Below are positions 1 through 11,532 of a DNA stretch of 64,000 nucleotides, piece by piece. Within the stretch, counting starts at the first letter, position 1, and the number at the start of each line of letters is the position of its first letter. The DNA is from Mesostigma viride (Eukaryota > Streptophyta > Mesostigmatophyceae > Mesostigmatales > Mesostigmataceae). The stretch is taken from the NCBI GenBank assembly GCA_009746045.1, contig RPFO01000392.1, forward strand, positions 331,145 through 395,144, read 5' to 3'. The notes under the pieces were generated by a model. The model did not search any database and had not been told where the DNA came from. It saw nothing but the letters and a program-made list of their open reading frames with translations. A program made the position numbers and the translations under genes.

Positions 1-209
1 GGTACGTACAACATTACCAAAAGATCTTACGCAAGATACGACATTGCTACGACCAAACCTACGCAAAGTAAATTTGTACGCCAAAGCTACGTTAAAGTAT
101 CCAAAACGTAAGCCTACGCAGACGCATACAGATAGTAAAAGTATACTTTCGTATTAGTATACTTTGCGTGTCTAGTTAAGTATACTTTTACGACGCGTAG
201 GAAAATCGC
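1..209. other. AT-rich non-coding start of window
   Basis: No gene is seen here. The motif AGTATACTTT recurs at about 138-200 in both orientations, beside short repeats of the type CTACG. It lies directly downstream of the truncated ORF1-like gene and may be part of the same element, but no boundary or target duplication is visible. Confidence 0.4.
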
Positions 210-968
210 TTAGTGCAGCTGCAGCCTGCCCACGATGAGGTTCTGGTACAGGCGTTGCGCTAGCATCAGGTCCGTTTCTGGCTGTGGCGCGACCTGGAAA
301 TATCGAACCACTATACTGCGTGACCGCTGGTCCTCCTCCACAGCAGTCTTGTGGGCTGCAGCCCCCCTGCGTGCAGCATCCTCCATCAGGTTGGCAATGT
401 CGGTCTGTTTCACCATGTTAGCGTAGCTGGTGGGTGCAGGGGCGGCTTGCTGGGGCGGGGTAGTCATGGCGGCCTTGACCTCGGCAATGCTTGATTGGAG
501 CTCAGCAGTGTCTTGGCGGATAGCGGTGGATAGGGCGCCGAGTTGAGCGGCCATGTCGTCGACTTTCTGGTTGAGCTGGCGCAGGGTTGCGTCCGGGGAA
601 GCAATGGGGGTATTGGCGGTGCCATCGGCATCCTCGAAAGCGGCAAAAAGTGCCCGGAGGCAAGGGGCCTTCGCGTAGCTCAGAAAAACAGAAAGACGAA
701 GCTGTGGCAGCTCCAGATGGTGAACGTCGTCCACCGAAGTCTCGCTAGACGTGCTGGGAAAATGTAGCTCATGGCCTTTGGCGTGCAGGAGGAGCAGGAT
801 AGCCTGCGCCTGCTCGGCGGTAAGCGAAAAGAACCGGTGCTCGGCGACAGTCCCGCCAGGCAGGAAGTCCGCTGGGTCAAACGTAGCGTCGGCGATGGCG
901 TCGTCGTCGTCGTCGTCAAGGGGGTCGGTCTCACGGGAAACCTCGCTGGAAACAGGAGCCGCTGGCAT
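210..968 (-). CDS. LINE ORF1-like protein, C-terminally truncated
   Basis: This frame (about 253 residues from the ATG at 968) resembles the ORF1 proteins of L1-type non-LTR retrotransposons, which are RNA-binding chaperones coating the element RNA. It begins with an acidic stretch containing six consecutive Asp. It continues with a heptad-like segment (around VDDMAAQLGAL and IAEVKAAM), and then a short piece, RSIVVRYF, matching the first strand of the ORF1 RRM. The intact relative at 35411-36811 has the same order: variable N-terminus, coiled coil, a linker with SYANMVKQ versus TWADMLKQ, then the RRM starting RSLNVIVKNF. Here the frame stops about 40 residues into the RRM, so the domain is incomplete. 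No reverse transcriptase frame lies nearby. It is most likely a truncated or decayed copy; a domesticated host gene is possible but unsupported. Confidence 0.55.
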   Translation of the reverse strand: MPAAPVSSEVSRETDPLDDDDDDAIADATFDPADFLPGGTVAEHRFFSLTAEQAQAILLLLHAKGHELHFPSTSSETSVDDVHHLELPQLRLSVFLSYAKAPCLRALFAAFEDADGTANTPIASPDATLRQLNQKVDDMAAQLGALSTAIRQDTAELQSSIAEVKAAMTTPPQQAAPAPTSYANMVKQTDIANLMEDAARRGAAAHKTAVEEDQRSRSIVVRYFQVAPQPETDLMLAQRLYQNLIVGRLQLH

Positions 969-1129
969 TATATGAAGATGAAAAAGGTTTGATTGGATTG
1001 AGTCCCCTGATAATCTTGTATATTCTGATTTGGCACGCCGCAAAGGTGAAAACCATTTGCGTTCAGTGCCGGTCCGCGGAAAACGTGCGTTTGTACATGC
1101 GCTGACTTAGTATTTTGCTCATTGATTAG

Positions 1130-2847
1130 CTCGTCGTCTGTCCCTGGTCCTCTACGGAGGACTGAGTTGAACTCAGTCCTCTCTAGAGGACCGAGTTTTT
1201 GGGTTTCGTAGAAAATTCGCCCCGGTCAGAATGTTTGAAAAAAAAATTCTCTCAAAATTTATTCAAATACTACGTGAAAAGATCTTTCTTGGACATATTT
1301 TTGGGATTTTTTTGGATTTGGTATGCGCGGCTAACTGTACGGTCAAAGTACAGGTGGTAAGGGTACTTTTCCACGTGAAACGCGAGTTCCGGAAATGCAC
1401 GACCTAGCCATGGCGGCTCGCGCCCATGCATGCAGTTTACGTTTGCGGACGAGTTAGCCGTCCAAACTCAGTAAATAGATTTAACATGCCCTAAAGATGA
1501 TATAAATCAATTTTTAGCTCGCGGGGATGCGATTTACCCGGTGTCGGCACTGTTCTTGCTGGAAAAAACTGCGATAAGGCAGGTCGACGGAATTGATTAC
1601 TGCGCTTGCTTTCCGGCGCAATTTCAATGGCTGATAGGTTTCTTTCTACATTTTAACATGAATTGTATTAGAATATATTGAGTGACAGTATAGATTTGAT
1701 GATCTCGACCATTCTGTCACTTCATGGTCTATGTGCCGCAAAGTGCCACTTTTGCGGGCACCGCCTGGGCCAAGGTAACGCCAGCCGTGCCAGGTAAAGC
1801 CGGATAATCGTTGCCTCTTCGTTCCTTGATGTTCTTACATGAGTCTAAGCTTGCAAGGCGTTGTCAGGTTCAAGTCTTGATGCTCTTTCTTGACCGTTGC
1901 CTGCCCCTCTCTAAAGCCCCCTTTTCAGATGATGTTAGCAGGCATTTGCCTTAACCCAGTGTAGTTGTGCAGGGTTTTAGGAGCTGTGCAGGTTTAAACA
2001 CCTTCATAGATGTTAGTTATTCTTTTACTACGTTCATACTGCATGATTGTGTGGCCACGGGCTGCGTCAAGGGTGCATTCAAGCTTTTACGGGTGAGTGA
2101 AAAGTCTTGGTGACAAACCACTGCCATCATGTGCCAGCAACTATGTTGGCCACATCATGGCAAGGCAAAACAGTTATAGCCATATCTATTGTTGTTTGAA
2201 ACAATGGAAATATGCTTAACCTACCCATTATATTGGTGGTTGACACTTATAACATAACCCTTTGTTGGTAGGTATCCAAGCCCATTCCCTACATGCATGC
2301 ATAGGCTCTCACTACATGATAAGGTATGATATACCTGAAGTATGATGATGCAAGTGTGTTGTCCTGTAATGCTTGAAGGGAAATGAGTTGATTGGGATGG
2401 TTGGTGGCCACGGTGATGTAGTATGACCGCACTTACATGCTAGCAAAGTTAGCAAAAGCCCCATTCCTCTCCTGAGGACTGAGAGTTTTTTAATTGTTTC
2501 AGGCAGTTGCAGTGGCCAAATGGAGCCCAGTTTTTTGCCACGCTTCAAGAACTATGTTGTTTACATGCCTATATTTTTTCTTCATGCACCAGGATTTGAT
2601 TGAATTTTTCCCACTCGTTCTTATCCCGAAAAATGCAAATTCGCGAGGGGCGCCCAACGTCCGTGTAATTTTCAGGTGTTCGGGTCAAGTTTTCACATAT
2701 GCAGTATTTTTGCCAACAAAATGATATCTAGTACACCCCAGATCCACATCAAAACATTTGGGATGGACCCCCCACCTAGTCGCTACACGCGGTTGAAAAT
2801 TGTCAACTCAGTCCTCCTGTGAGGACTGAGTTGGGACAGACGACGAG
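1130..2847. mobile_element. Non-autonomous DNA element with hairpin-bearing inverted ends
   Basis: The ends are inverted copies: the left starts CTCGTCGTCTGTCCC and the right ends with its complement. Inside each end, ACTCAGTCCTC and its complement form strong hairpins (1146-1195 and 2804-2834). The flanking tetranucleotide TTAG (1126-1129 and 2848-2851) looks like a target duplication. There is no long frame, so the element would need a transposase from elsewhere. The core (about 1330-2440) is homologous in order to about 52075-53160 of the TTAA-flanked element at 51877-53565, but the two have different termini. Confidence 0.65.
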
Positions 2848-2851
2848 TTAG

Positions 2852-5800
2852 TATCTGCAACTGTGTAAATTGAGTACTTCGTAATGCATGTGCAATACAT
2901 TTCTATCTCCATGACTTTAGTCACCAAATACTTACACTCGGTCCCGTCGGGGAGCCGCGGATTTATTAAACCCTCAAAGTAATGTGATGATGCCTACAGT
3001 TTGAACGGGTACGCGCGTAGGGGGCAGGGTGCTGATTGGCATGACAATTATGCCCGCACGGCGGGTGATGCATGCGCACCTTCCCCACCGGAGGAGGCTA
3101 GACGTTGCCTCCGCTACATGAAGTGAGACAACTATGCCTAGCTGGACGCATGGCCATCCAACGCCGTGGAAGGACTAGGGTAGTTGCGATCTGAGAGGAA
3201 AGACGTACGTGAAGGCCGCGGGAGCCGCGTGGCTATCTCTATACCTGAAGACCTGCATGGAGGGATCTCGACTAAATGTACTGCCATGCTACAGCTTATC
3301 CTGCATCTTTCTCCATAGTTGTCTCGCCTAATAGTTGTCTCACTCAACATCACTGAGAGGCCTAGCCCCCCCATGTACGCCTTCCTGGAAGTAAGTCATC
3401 TGGTGCGTGAACATGCACTGACGGCATGCCACGGAGTGCCCGATTAGTGATGTGCTTTAATTTCTACGCGGATATGATAATTTGCGATCGAGACGACTGC
3501 ACCCACAATTATAAGGCAAACTTTGCGCGACGTACTCTCCTCATGTACCATGGGGCGCGCTGGATCGAGTTGCAGATATCCGAGCTGCCTGTTGTTTGGT
3601 ATACGTAATTAATGTGTGCCGGGGGCCATTGCATGCTGCTGCAGCGTTTGGCGTGCATGCGATCATGTGTGATCTCCAGTATTCGATCCTCTAATTTGTT
3701 GTCTCATTGATGTGTCGATCCAGGAATTAAAGTATGTGTGATCTCCATTAAATTAAATTATATAACGTATAACTCCGTTGGGACTCTAGACAGTTAGGTT
3801 AGTTCGATTACGCGACTAGCTCCTTCCACCCCACCCATCCATCATGGAATATGTGAGCACTACATGATCTCCCAACGGAGGCATGTTATAATTTACTTTA
3901 ATTTAATTTAACTCCGTTGGGAGATGATCATGTACCACGTATTCCACAGTTGGGGGTGGCTGTGATCTCCATACAAGCGCATTGTTGACCTGAATTCGAG
4001 GCCGAGTATACCTACCTGGACGGACGGCGTGAATTAATAAGAAGATTCAACTAAGTGTCTAATTTCAAAGGGGATGGCATCCGTAGAAGATTGTCAAGGC
4101 TCACACGCCAGCCCCTGTGGGCAAGCCACCTCCCCCCAAGAGGAGGAGGCGTTTTGATGAGTAGCACTTGTAGTTAGGTCCTAACTACAAGTGCTAAATC
4201 CTAACTGTTAGGATTTTCTAGACTAGTTAGCTTAGAGTTAGGTTAGTTCGATACGCGGCTTCCTCCACTCCACCCATCCATCAAGGAATATGTGCTACAT
4301 GATCTCCCAATGGAGGCATGTTATAATTTAGTTTAATTTTTAATGGCATCCGTGCACTGTATGGTTAACAGTTGGCTGACGTTGTATGTAACTGACTTAT
4401 ATGTAAGTTACGTCAAAGTTACAATTTGCATGCTAGTATATGGCTTCTAGTCGATAGTGAGATGCTATTGCTAGACCAGCGCATACACCAGGTTGACAGC
4501 CGTTCTAATGTTCACTTCATGGCCAGTTCTAGGAGTGTCTGATCAGAATATGTGTGTAGCTAATACTGGGTTATGTGTCACGTAAAAGCAAGATGCCTAC
4601 AGGCCTCCCATGCGGACCGGTCTTCAAATCCAACTGACCTTTCATCTCACGGTTGGGAGCAGAAGCAATGTTCTGGTATTTTGCAAGTGCACATGGCTGC
4701 TGCTCCCTTCCAAGGTAAAATGTAACTCCACAGAGGAACTTCCGAAATATCTATCATACATGTAATCTCCATGATGGCCACGATAAGCCAAGTTGCGCAT
4801 GCAATCTGGTTCCTAATTGCAGGTGATCATAGACTTTGTGGTCGTGTGCCAGCAGCCCTGTCCCCGTAAAACGTGCTTGAAACTCGTGTGATATCCTGGC
4901 TCTAAAGCCTCTCCCCCCGGATCCTGCACCGCCAAGCACACACCACATCGCATACAAACATAGCTCATGAATGTTTCGCTCACAAGACTGTTTCACCCAC
5001 AATGCATCATGGCGCTGCAAACAAGGATGATAAATGCATGACATGATAAACGGTGGAAGCGTACAATTCACAACTTGCAAGGGGGAGTGAAGCCTACATG
5101 GTCATGGCAAGGATGCTCTGACCTTGTCACTCGACCCTTTTAAAATCTCTTAGAATCCAGATGATGCTTCCAACAAACATGCAAAGCTGAATTTCTCTCC
5201 TGCAGACTACCCCAACATCCATGACAAAAGCAACCAAGACATAATGGTCAGTGGGCATAAGGTGCAGCGTGGGAGCACTATTCGGGCAAATGGCAATCCA
5301 AGTACGATGGGGCATTGGGACGGGTCTGGTGGCTGCTGTTCATCTAGCAAACACTCCTTGCTGCACATCCACAAACAACGACTCTTGCACGAACATCACA
5401 GTCCGGTGCACACCGTACGCCCTGGCAAGCAACACTGATGACCTTCTCCCTACACCACCACAGACGATATCTCAAGTCCAGAGAACGAACAATCACCCTC
5501 CTCTGGGGAGGGCAGATGGGGCGACACGAGACTCAAGCATGGTGACACACAAAAGAGTCCCACTTTGAAAACTGCAATCTCCAATAGAGGCACGTCCACG
5601 GATACAAGGCAGCCCGGCGCGCACCAATGCCCCAAGATACACATGCTGCACCACATTGCTGGCACTATGAAGCAGGCCACGGGGACCTGGCTATTCTGAT
5701 TTGGCACGCCGCAAATAGTGAAAACCTGGCTATGCCTGCTCTGGCCTGCGCTGGTTGTCTCACTAGAATAGCTGCGCCATGCTCAACGACGACCACAGCG

Positions 5801-6264
5801 AACGGTTGCCCGAGGCTGCAAGCCCAAGATAGACACCTAGAAAGCAAATAAAACATATCAACAAAACAAGAACACAAGGCAAATACAAAGGCAAGGACGG
5901 CACAACTTGCTCCAATGGCGTCCAAGCAGCCACACTCAGAACCCACTACCCACTTGACCTCCCAACGGGGTGGTCCCAACTGGGTGCCATCTTGTTTCGT
6001 TTAAGTGGCCAGCCGGAGCGGCTGCTTAGGTTTTAGCTGGCAAGTGTTCGAAGCGCGTCATTGGTGAATTACTGGGGAACTTGGGTTTCCCCGCGAAACT
6101 CCAACCGCACGTTCAGATTTCCAAATCTCAAGTAAAGTTCGGCGGAACTTTCTGAACGGGGGCAGTTGACGAGCAGAATTCCTCCGGACGAATGAATTGC
6201 GTTCCATACTTGCGCAAAATTTTGAAAGGTAGCTTACGTGCAGCACTACTAAAATTTGCGCCAA
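2852..6264. other. Intergenic region with dispersed repeat tails, no convincing gene
   Basis: I see no frame here with coding character. A roughly 110-bp direct repeat is present at about 3795-3915 and 4238-4345. It runs through CCCACCCATCCATCA to CTCCCAACGGAGGCATG and ends in an AT-rich tail. An inverted piece of it sits at 3760-3790 and 3918-3935. The same CTCCCAACGGAG tail returns at 34816 and 40540-40700. A 30-bp segment at 5693-5722 (CTGATTTGGCACGCCGCAAA) matches 1024-1045 and may be a fragment of the same ORF1-like element. Confidence 0.5.
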
Positions 6265-6470
6265 GTGTGGGACTGAAAATTCGTAACGGAAACTTTTTGG
6301 TAGTTTCCGTCACTTCCTCTTGTGCCAGCGTGTGGGACTGAAAATTCGTAACGGAAACGTTTTGGTAGTTGCCGTCACTTCATTTTGCGCGAGTGTTGGG
6401 CTGAAAATTCGTAACAAAAAATTTTTGGTAGTTGGCGTCACTTCCTTTCGTTCGACTGAAAATTCGCTGA
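6265..6470. repeat. Three tandem copies of a ~64-bp unit
   Basis: The unit reads GTGTGGGACTGAAAATTCGT, then AACGGAAAC, TTTTTGGTAGTT, and CGTCACTTC. It starts at about 6265, 6330 and 6393, the last copy being the most diverged. No coding role is visible. Confidence 0.75.
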
Positions 6471-6699
6471 AATTTGCTGGATTCGTACCGTAGCCTAATT
6501 TTTAGTACCTCGAAGTGACGGAGCACCTAAAAATTTGCCCACAAGTACACTTGGCAGCGCTCTCACTGGGAAAAATTGTACAGCCGCTCCGGCGGGCCAC
6601 TTGAACGAATTGTAATGGACCACCCATGAGCAAGCATCTGCAGTTGCCTCCCTGAACGCATAACCCTTGCCATGCACACGCAAGGGGTTCCTGAGCCTC

Positions 6700-6992
6700 G
6701 CACAAGCGCACACATGCGCGGGTGGGGCGGCGGGTAATCACCTGCGATGCTTTCACCCGCACGGTGGGGGTACCTACCTGCAATGCTTATGTGGGGGCCA
6801 TTTACCTGCACTGCGCATGTGTGGGTAATTATCTGGGCTGCATTATGTGTGGAGAAAATTGAGCTACCTGAAGTTTCGCCTTTGCAAAGCCTAGTGCGCT
6901 GCATCTACAAAAACAGCTACCTGTGCTGAATAAACAGTTACCTGCGCCGCATATATACAAACGGTTGTTCCACGTACACAATCGCCAGTTAC
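6700..6992. repeat. Degenerate array of TACCTGC-containing units downstream of H3
   Basis: The heptamer TTACCTGC or a one-base variant occurs about every 30-60 bases (6735, 6775, 6800, 6827, 6874, 6918, 6939 and 6990). Read on the minus strand it is GCAGGTAA, i.e. the same string as the exon-3 donor of the H3 gene. It therefore looks like a decayed tandem repeat containing the splice junction. Confidence 0.5.
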
Positions 6993-9900
6993 CTGCGGGC
7001 AAGCGCAACGTCCTTTGGCATGATGGTCACGCGGTGTGCGTGGATGGCGCACAGGTTGCTGTCCTCAAACAGGCCGATGATGTACGCCTCGGCCGCCTCC
7101 TGCAGCGCCAGCAGGGCGGGGGTCTGCTTGCCGCCGGCACGCAGGCCACACGTGTCATAACAGCCACAGTCGTAACAGTAGCACACGCGTTATGACACCG
7201 GAAGTGCCACGAGCGCGGCAAGTAGCCATGCACCTCACGAGACCAAAAACGCCACAACAGCCACACGCGCCCCAGGGGGTGCGTGACAGATGTACCGCCA
7301 GATGCATGCGCTGCCAGGGGCACGTGAAACAGTTGGACAAATCAGCACAAGGCTTGGTATATCACTCTAAGGAGAGTGTTTCTGCTAACAGTCCGAATCC
7401 AGACATTGTGTCCGAATGTCCGGAGGCCGCCGGGCCGTCCGGACGCATTTGTCGGGAGGCCGCGCGTCTGTCCGGATACGTCCGGTAGGTGCCCGGGGGG
7501 GCCTGCCACTGACTAGGCCGAGTTTTGCAGACAAGCAGCCCGCAGGCAGCAAGCTGGGCCGCTGGCTGCCACCGCGTGGCGTGGCACCGGGCCCTATATG
7601 TAGGGATTCTAAGCAAGATTCCATGCTGTGCCGCCTTGATACCTACTTTTGTCCCCTATCTAATTGGTGAATACTGGGTACATTCCTTTCTTGGTGTCAG
7701 TCCGTAGGCACACTTGTCATGTTTTTGTCAGGAGGCACTGGGCAGCCTTCCGAATGTCATGCCGGCTTTCCCTCTTGCACGAAAAAAGGCCGCGGAAAAT
7801 GGCAGCGACGCCGCTAAAGCAAGTCTAATTACGGTGAGTCCGTGATATACTGGGCTAATATTGCGCTAGAAAACGGATAGTAAATATTGGGACCTGCATG
7901 CTTCTGCAAGCATTTTCAGAAGCTTTTCAGCGATCGGAGGGCGCAGGTATACCCAGTAGAAGTGGGGAAGACCGGGGACGCCAGGCCGCGCAAGAATTTC
8001 ACCGGAACTGCGGATGTTTACTGCGGATGTTTAAGGAAAAGCGAGCAGCTGATTGCATGTTTGCTTGCTGGATGCTGCCGATGGTTTAAGAGACGAAACT
8101 CTCTGCCAGCATGCTAATGCAGAGAAAGAAAAGGAGACTCTTCGAATCGATGTTAAAGCTGTCGATTCCACCCCTGCTGTCAGCCCGAGAAGTAGTTTTG
8201 GATTCCGGTAAGGAGGAACAGGGGGTTGCGCTGCGGATTACGAAAACAGCATGGAGCCGATGTATTCGCTAGGAGGAATGCTTATTTGTCTGTGGAAAAA
8301 GGGACACACGCAAAATTCAGGGGGTGAAATTATAGGAAAGAGCCAGGGGCCGTAGGAGTGCACTGGGCGAGTGGGCGTCAACGGCTAGGGACAAGCGGCT
8401 TCAAAAAGCTTTCACGAATGGATGCAGGGTTTCAAGGAATGGTATTTTATCGGAGACTGCTCAGCTGACAGTGTTATGAGTTTGCAGAATCTGTTGCTTT
8501 GGCTTGCTGTATATCCCCACTTTATTTGTTTTAAAACCATTACTATGTTATGTAATGGATGTCCAGTTTGGCCCTGCCCACATTCCACAGTCAGATAGCC
8601 TGCTATCTTCATCATTTTGTCTTGCTGGTGATTGGAAGCTTGGCTGCAAATAGATGCATAATGCATAAACGTGTTTGGTACTTTTAGGCTGAGGCTTGAA
8701 TGCCTAGGGCCATCAGGTACCCTTTCTGCATGGGTTTTCTCACAAGAGGTGCTGACCCAGTTTTGTAAGAGTGGTAAAGGAAGCATAAAAACCATGATAG
8801 AAATCCTATTGCCATTTTGTTTTGCCCAGAAAAAATTCGCCAGCGTCCGGGGGGGGGAGCCCCCCCCCCCTGCCCCACCCCCCATCGGCCGCTGCGCCGC
8901 CCATCGGACCGGACGGTCGCGGCCTCGTCCGGACCGTCCGAATCCCCCCCACACCTAGCAGAAACACTGAAGTAGACAAGGTGTATCCTTCACACAGACT
9001 AGCCTTGTCCCTTGCATGGACTAGGTACATCGCTCACCACACACTAGAGAATACAAATTAGCAAGCGTGCTCAGAAGCCAGATGAGTTCATGAGGAGCGA
9101 TGACGTGCGCGCGGATAAGAGAAATGGTCAGAAGCTGCGGGCACACGTGCGTGCCGAGATGGTACGTGATGATTGTTAAAGGGACATGTGGAATGCTTGA
9201 AACTTGGCGGGAGAGATAGTTCAACTAAAGCAGTAGGCCTCTTGTGCAGGATGTCATCCCATTGTGTATCCCAGCCATGTAGGTCATCGGGACAGCCAAC
9301 CAGAGAGGGGTCTACTGATGCATGGAACCACTCTTGGCAGCTGATGCATGGCCGGAATTCTCTTGAAGGATGACAAGACCCAGTCCCCAGCCCACAATAA
9401 CAACGACAAGCAGTAAAGCATTTGCAAAATGAGACCAGTTCATGTCTCAAAGGTTTTTCGAAAGTACGCACCAAAGAAAAAAAAGAATGAATGACCGCCC
9501 ACAGCATTCAAAAAAAAGAACGTCCGTCACACATAAACAGGTCCCGAAGCAGGCGATAGAAACTAGCAGGCTAATAGAGATTACAAACATAAGCACTTAT
9601 TGCAGATACAACATGTCCTCGCAACGCCAAGGCATCTTCAGGTACGCTAGGCGTTACAACCACCTGCGAAATTCAAACTGCCACCTCCGACCATAGCAAT
9701 TCGCAGTCTTGCAGTTTTGCAATTGTTGGGCGTTACGGACGGGCAGGCGCAGGCTAGGTGCGATTTTTCCAGCAGGAGCGGCTCAACATAAACAATCGGT
9801 TTAAAAACTCGTCTTCTCCCAATGTTCTAGTTGGGAGGTGAGAGCTACGGATCGGTCGAGGCCGTCGCGCGCTGCATACCTGAAAACGAATCTCCGGCGA

Positions 9901-10333
9901 TTCCTTCTGGGCCAGCTCCTGCAAATCCCATCGCGATCGCATTGAGAAGAAGCACAGCAATCAGGAGGATGCCGTGTCAGCTCCAACTTCCAACCTTCTA
10001 AAAATACTCATCCGTACTAACGTAGCTGCTACCTAATTGAGTATGCCTTGCGATACGCTGGGAATACTCTCGTCAGCAAAAGAATGAGCTCGTTACGTCC
10101 GCCATGGTCCTTACCCGGACGAGGCGTTGGAAAGGCAACTTCCTTAACAGCAATTCGGTGGAGCTTTGGTATTTGCGAATTTCGCGCAAGGCAAGTGTTC
10201 CTGGTTTACGACGCCTAGGCTTCTTTGCCGCATCGATAGTGCCTGGCGCCCGCTTTGGCACCTTACCCGCTAATACCTTCTTCAAGCCCTTACCGCCAGT
10301 TGATTTCCGGGCGGTCTGCTTCGTCCTCGCCAT
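6989..10333 (-). CDS. Histone H3 variant, three exons
   Basis: Exons 10115-10333, 9880-9918 and 6993-7123 join in phase, with donors GTAAGG and GTATGC and acceptors ending TTGCAG and AAGCAG. The product would package DNA as nucleosomal H3. The first 15 residues equal canonical H3 ([15 protein letters not shown]), so K4, K9 and K14 are present. The following 30 residues keep the length but diverge: K23, K36 and K37 remain, K27 is replaced by Arg and S28 by Ala. The fold from [13 protein letters not shown] through [20 protein letters not shown] and [10 protein letters not shown] is well conserved. Loop 1 has normal length, which argues against a centromeric CenH3. After LARR the genomic sequence reads TAA, giving 130 residues against the usual 136. 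The same bases form a GTAACT donor, so a last exon encoding the tail IRGERA may exist, but I did not find it. Intron 2 is about 2.8 kb. Confidence 0.85.
7124..9879 (-). other. H3 intron 2, no embedded gene seen
   Basis: This long intron contains GC-rich clusters of CGTCCGG-like strings at 7405-7490 and again at 8845-8945, the latter with a run of nine G followed by ten C. Open frames occur in it but none has recognisable domains or consistent composition. It could hold an unrecognised element. Confidence 0.5.

Positions 10334-11532
<1,199 letters not shown>

Noticed and set aside
8412-8954. 180-codon minus-strand frame in H3 intron 2
   Set aside because: Starts in a G/C homopolymer-rich segment, has no domain and its composition changes abruptly.
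6989-10333. CenH3 (centromeric H3) assignment
   Set aside because: Loop 1 has canonical length and the N-terminal tail begins exactly like bulk H3.
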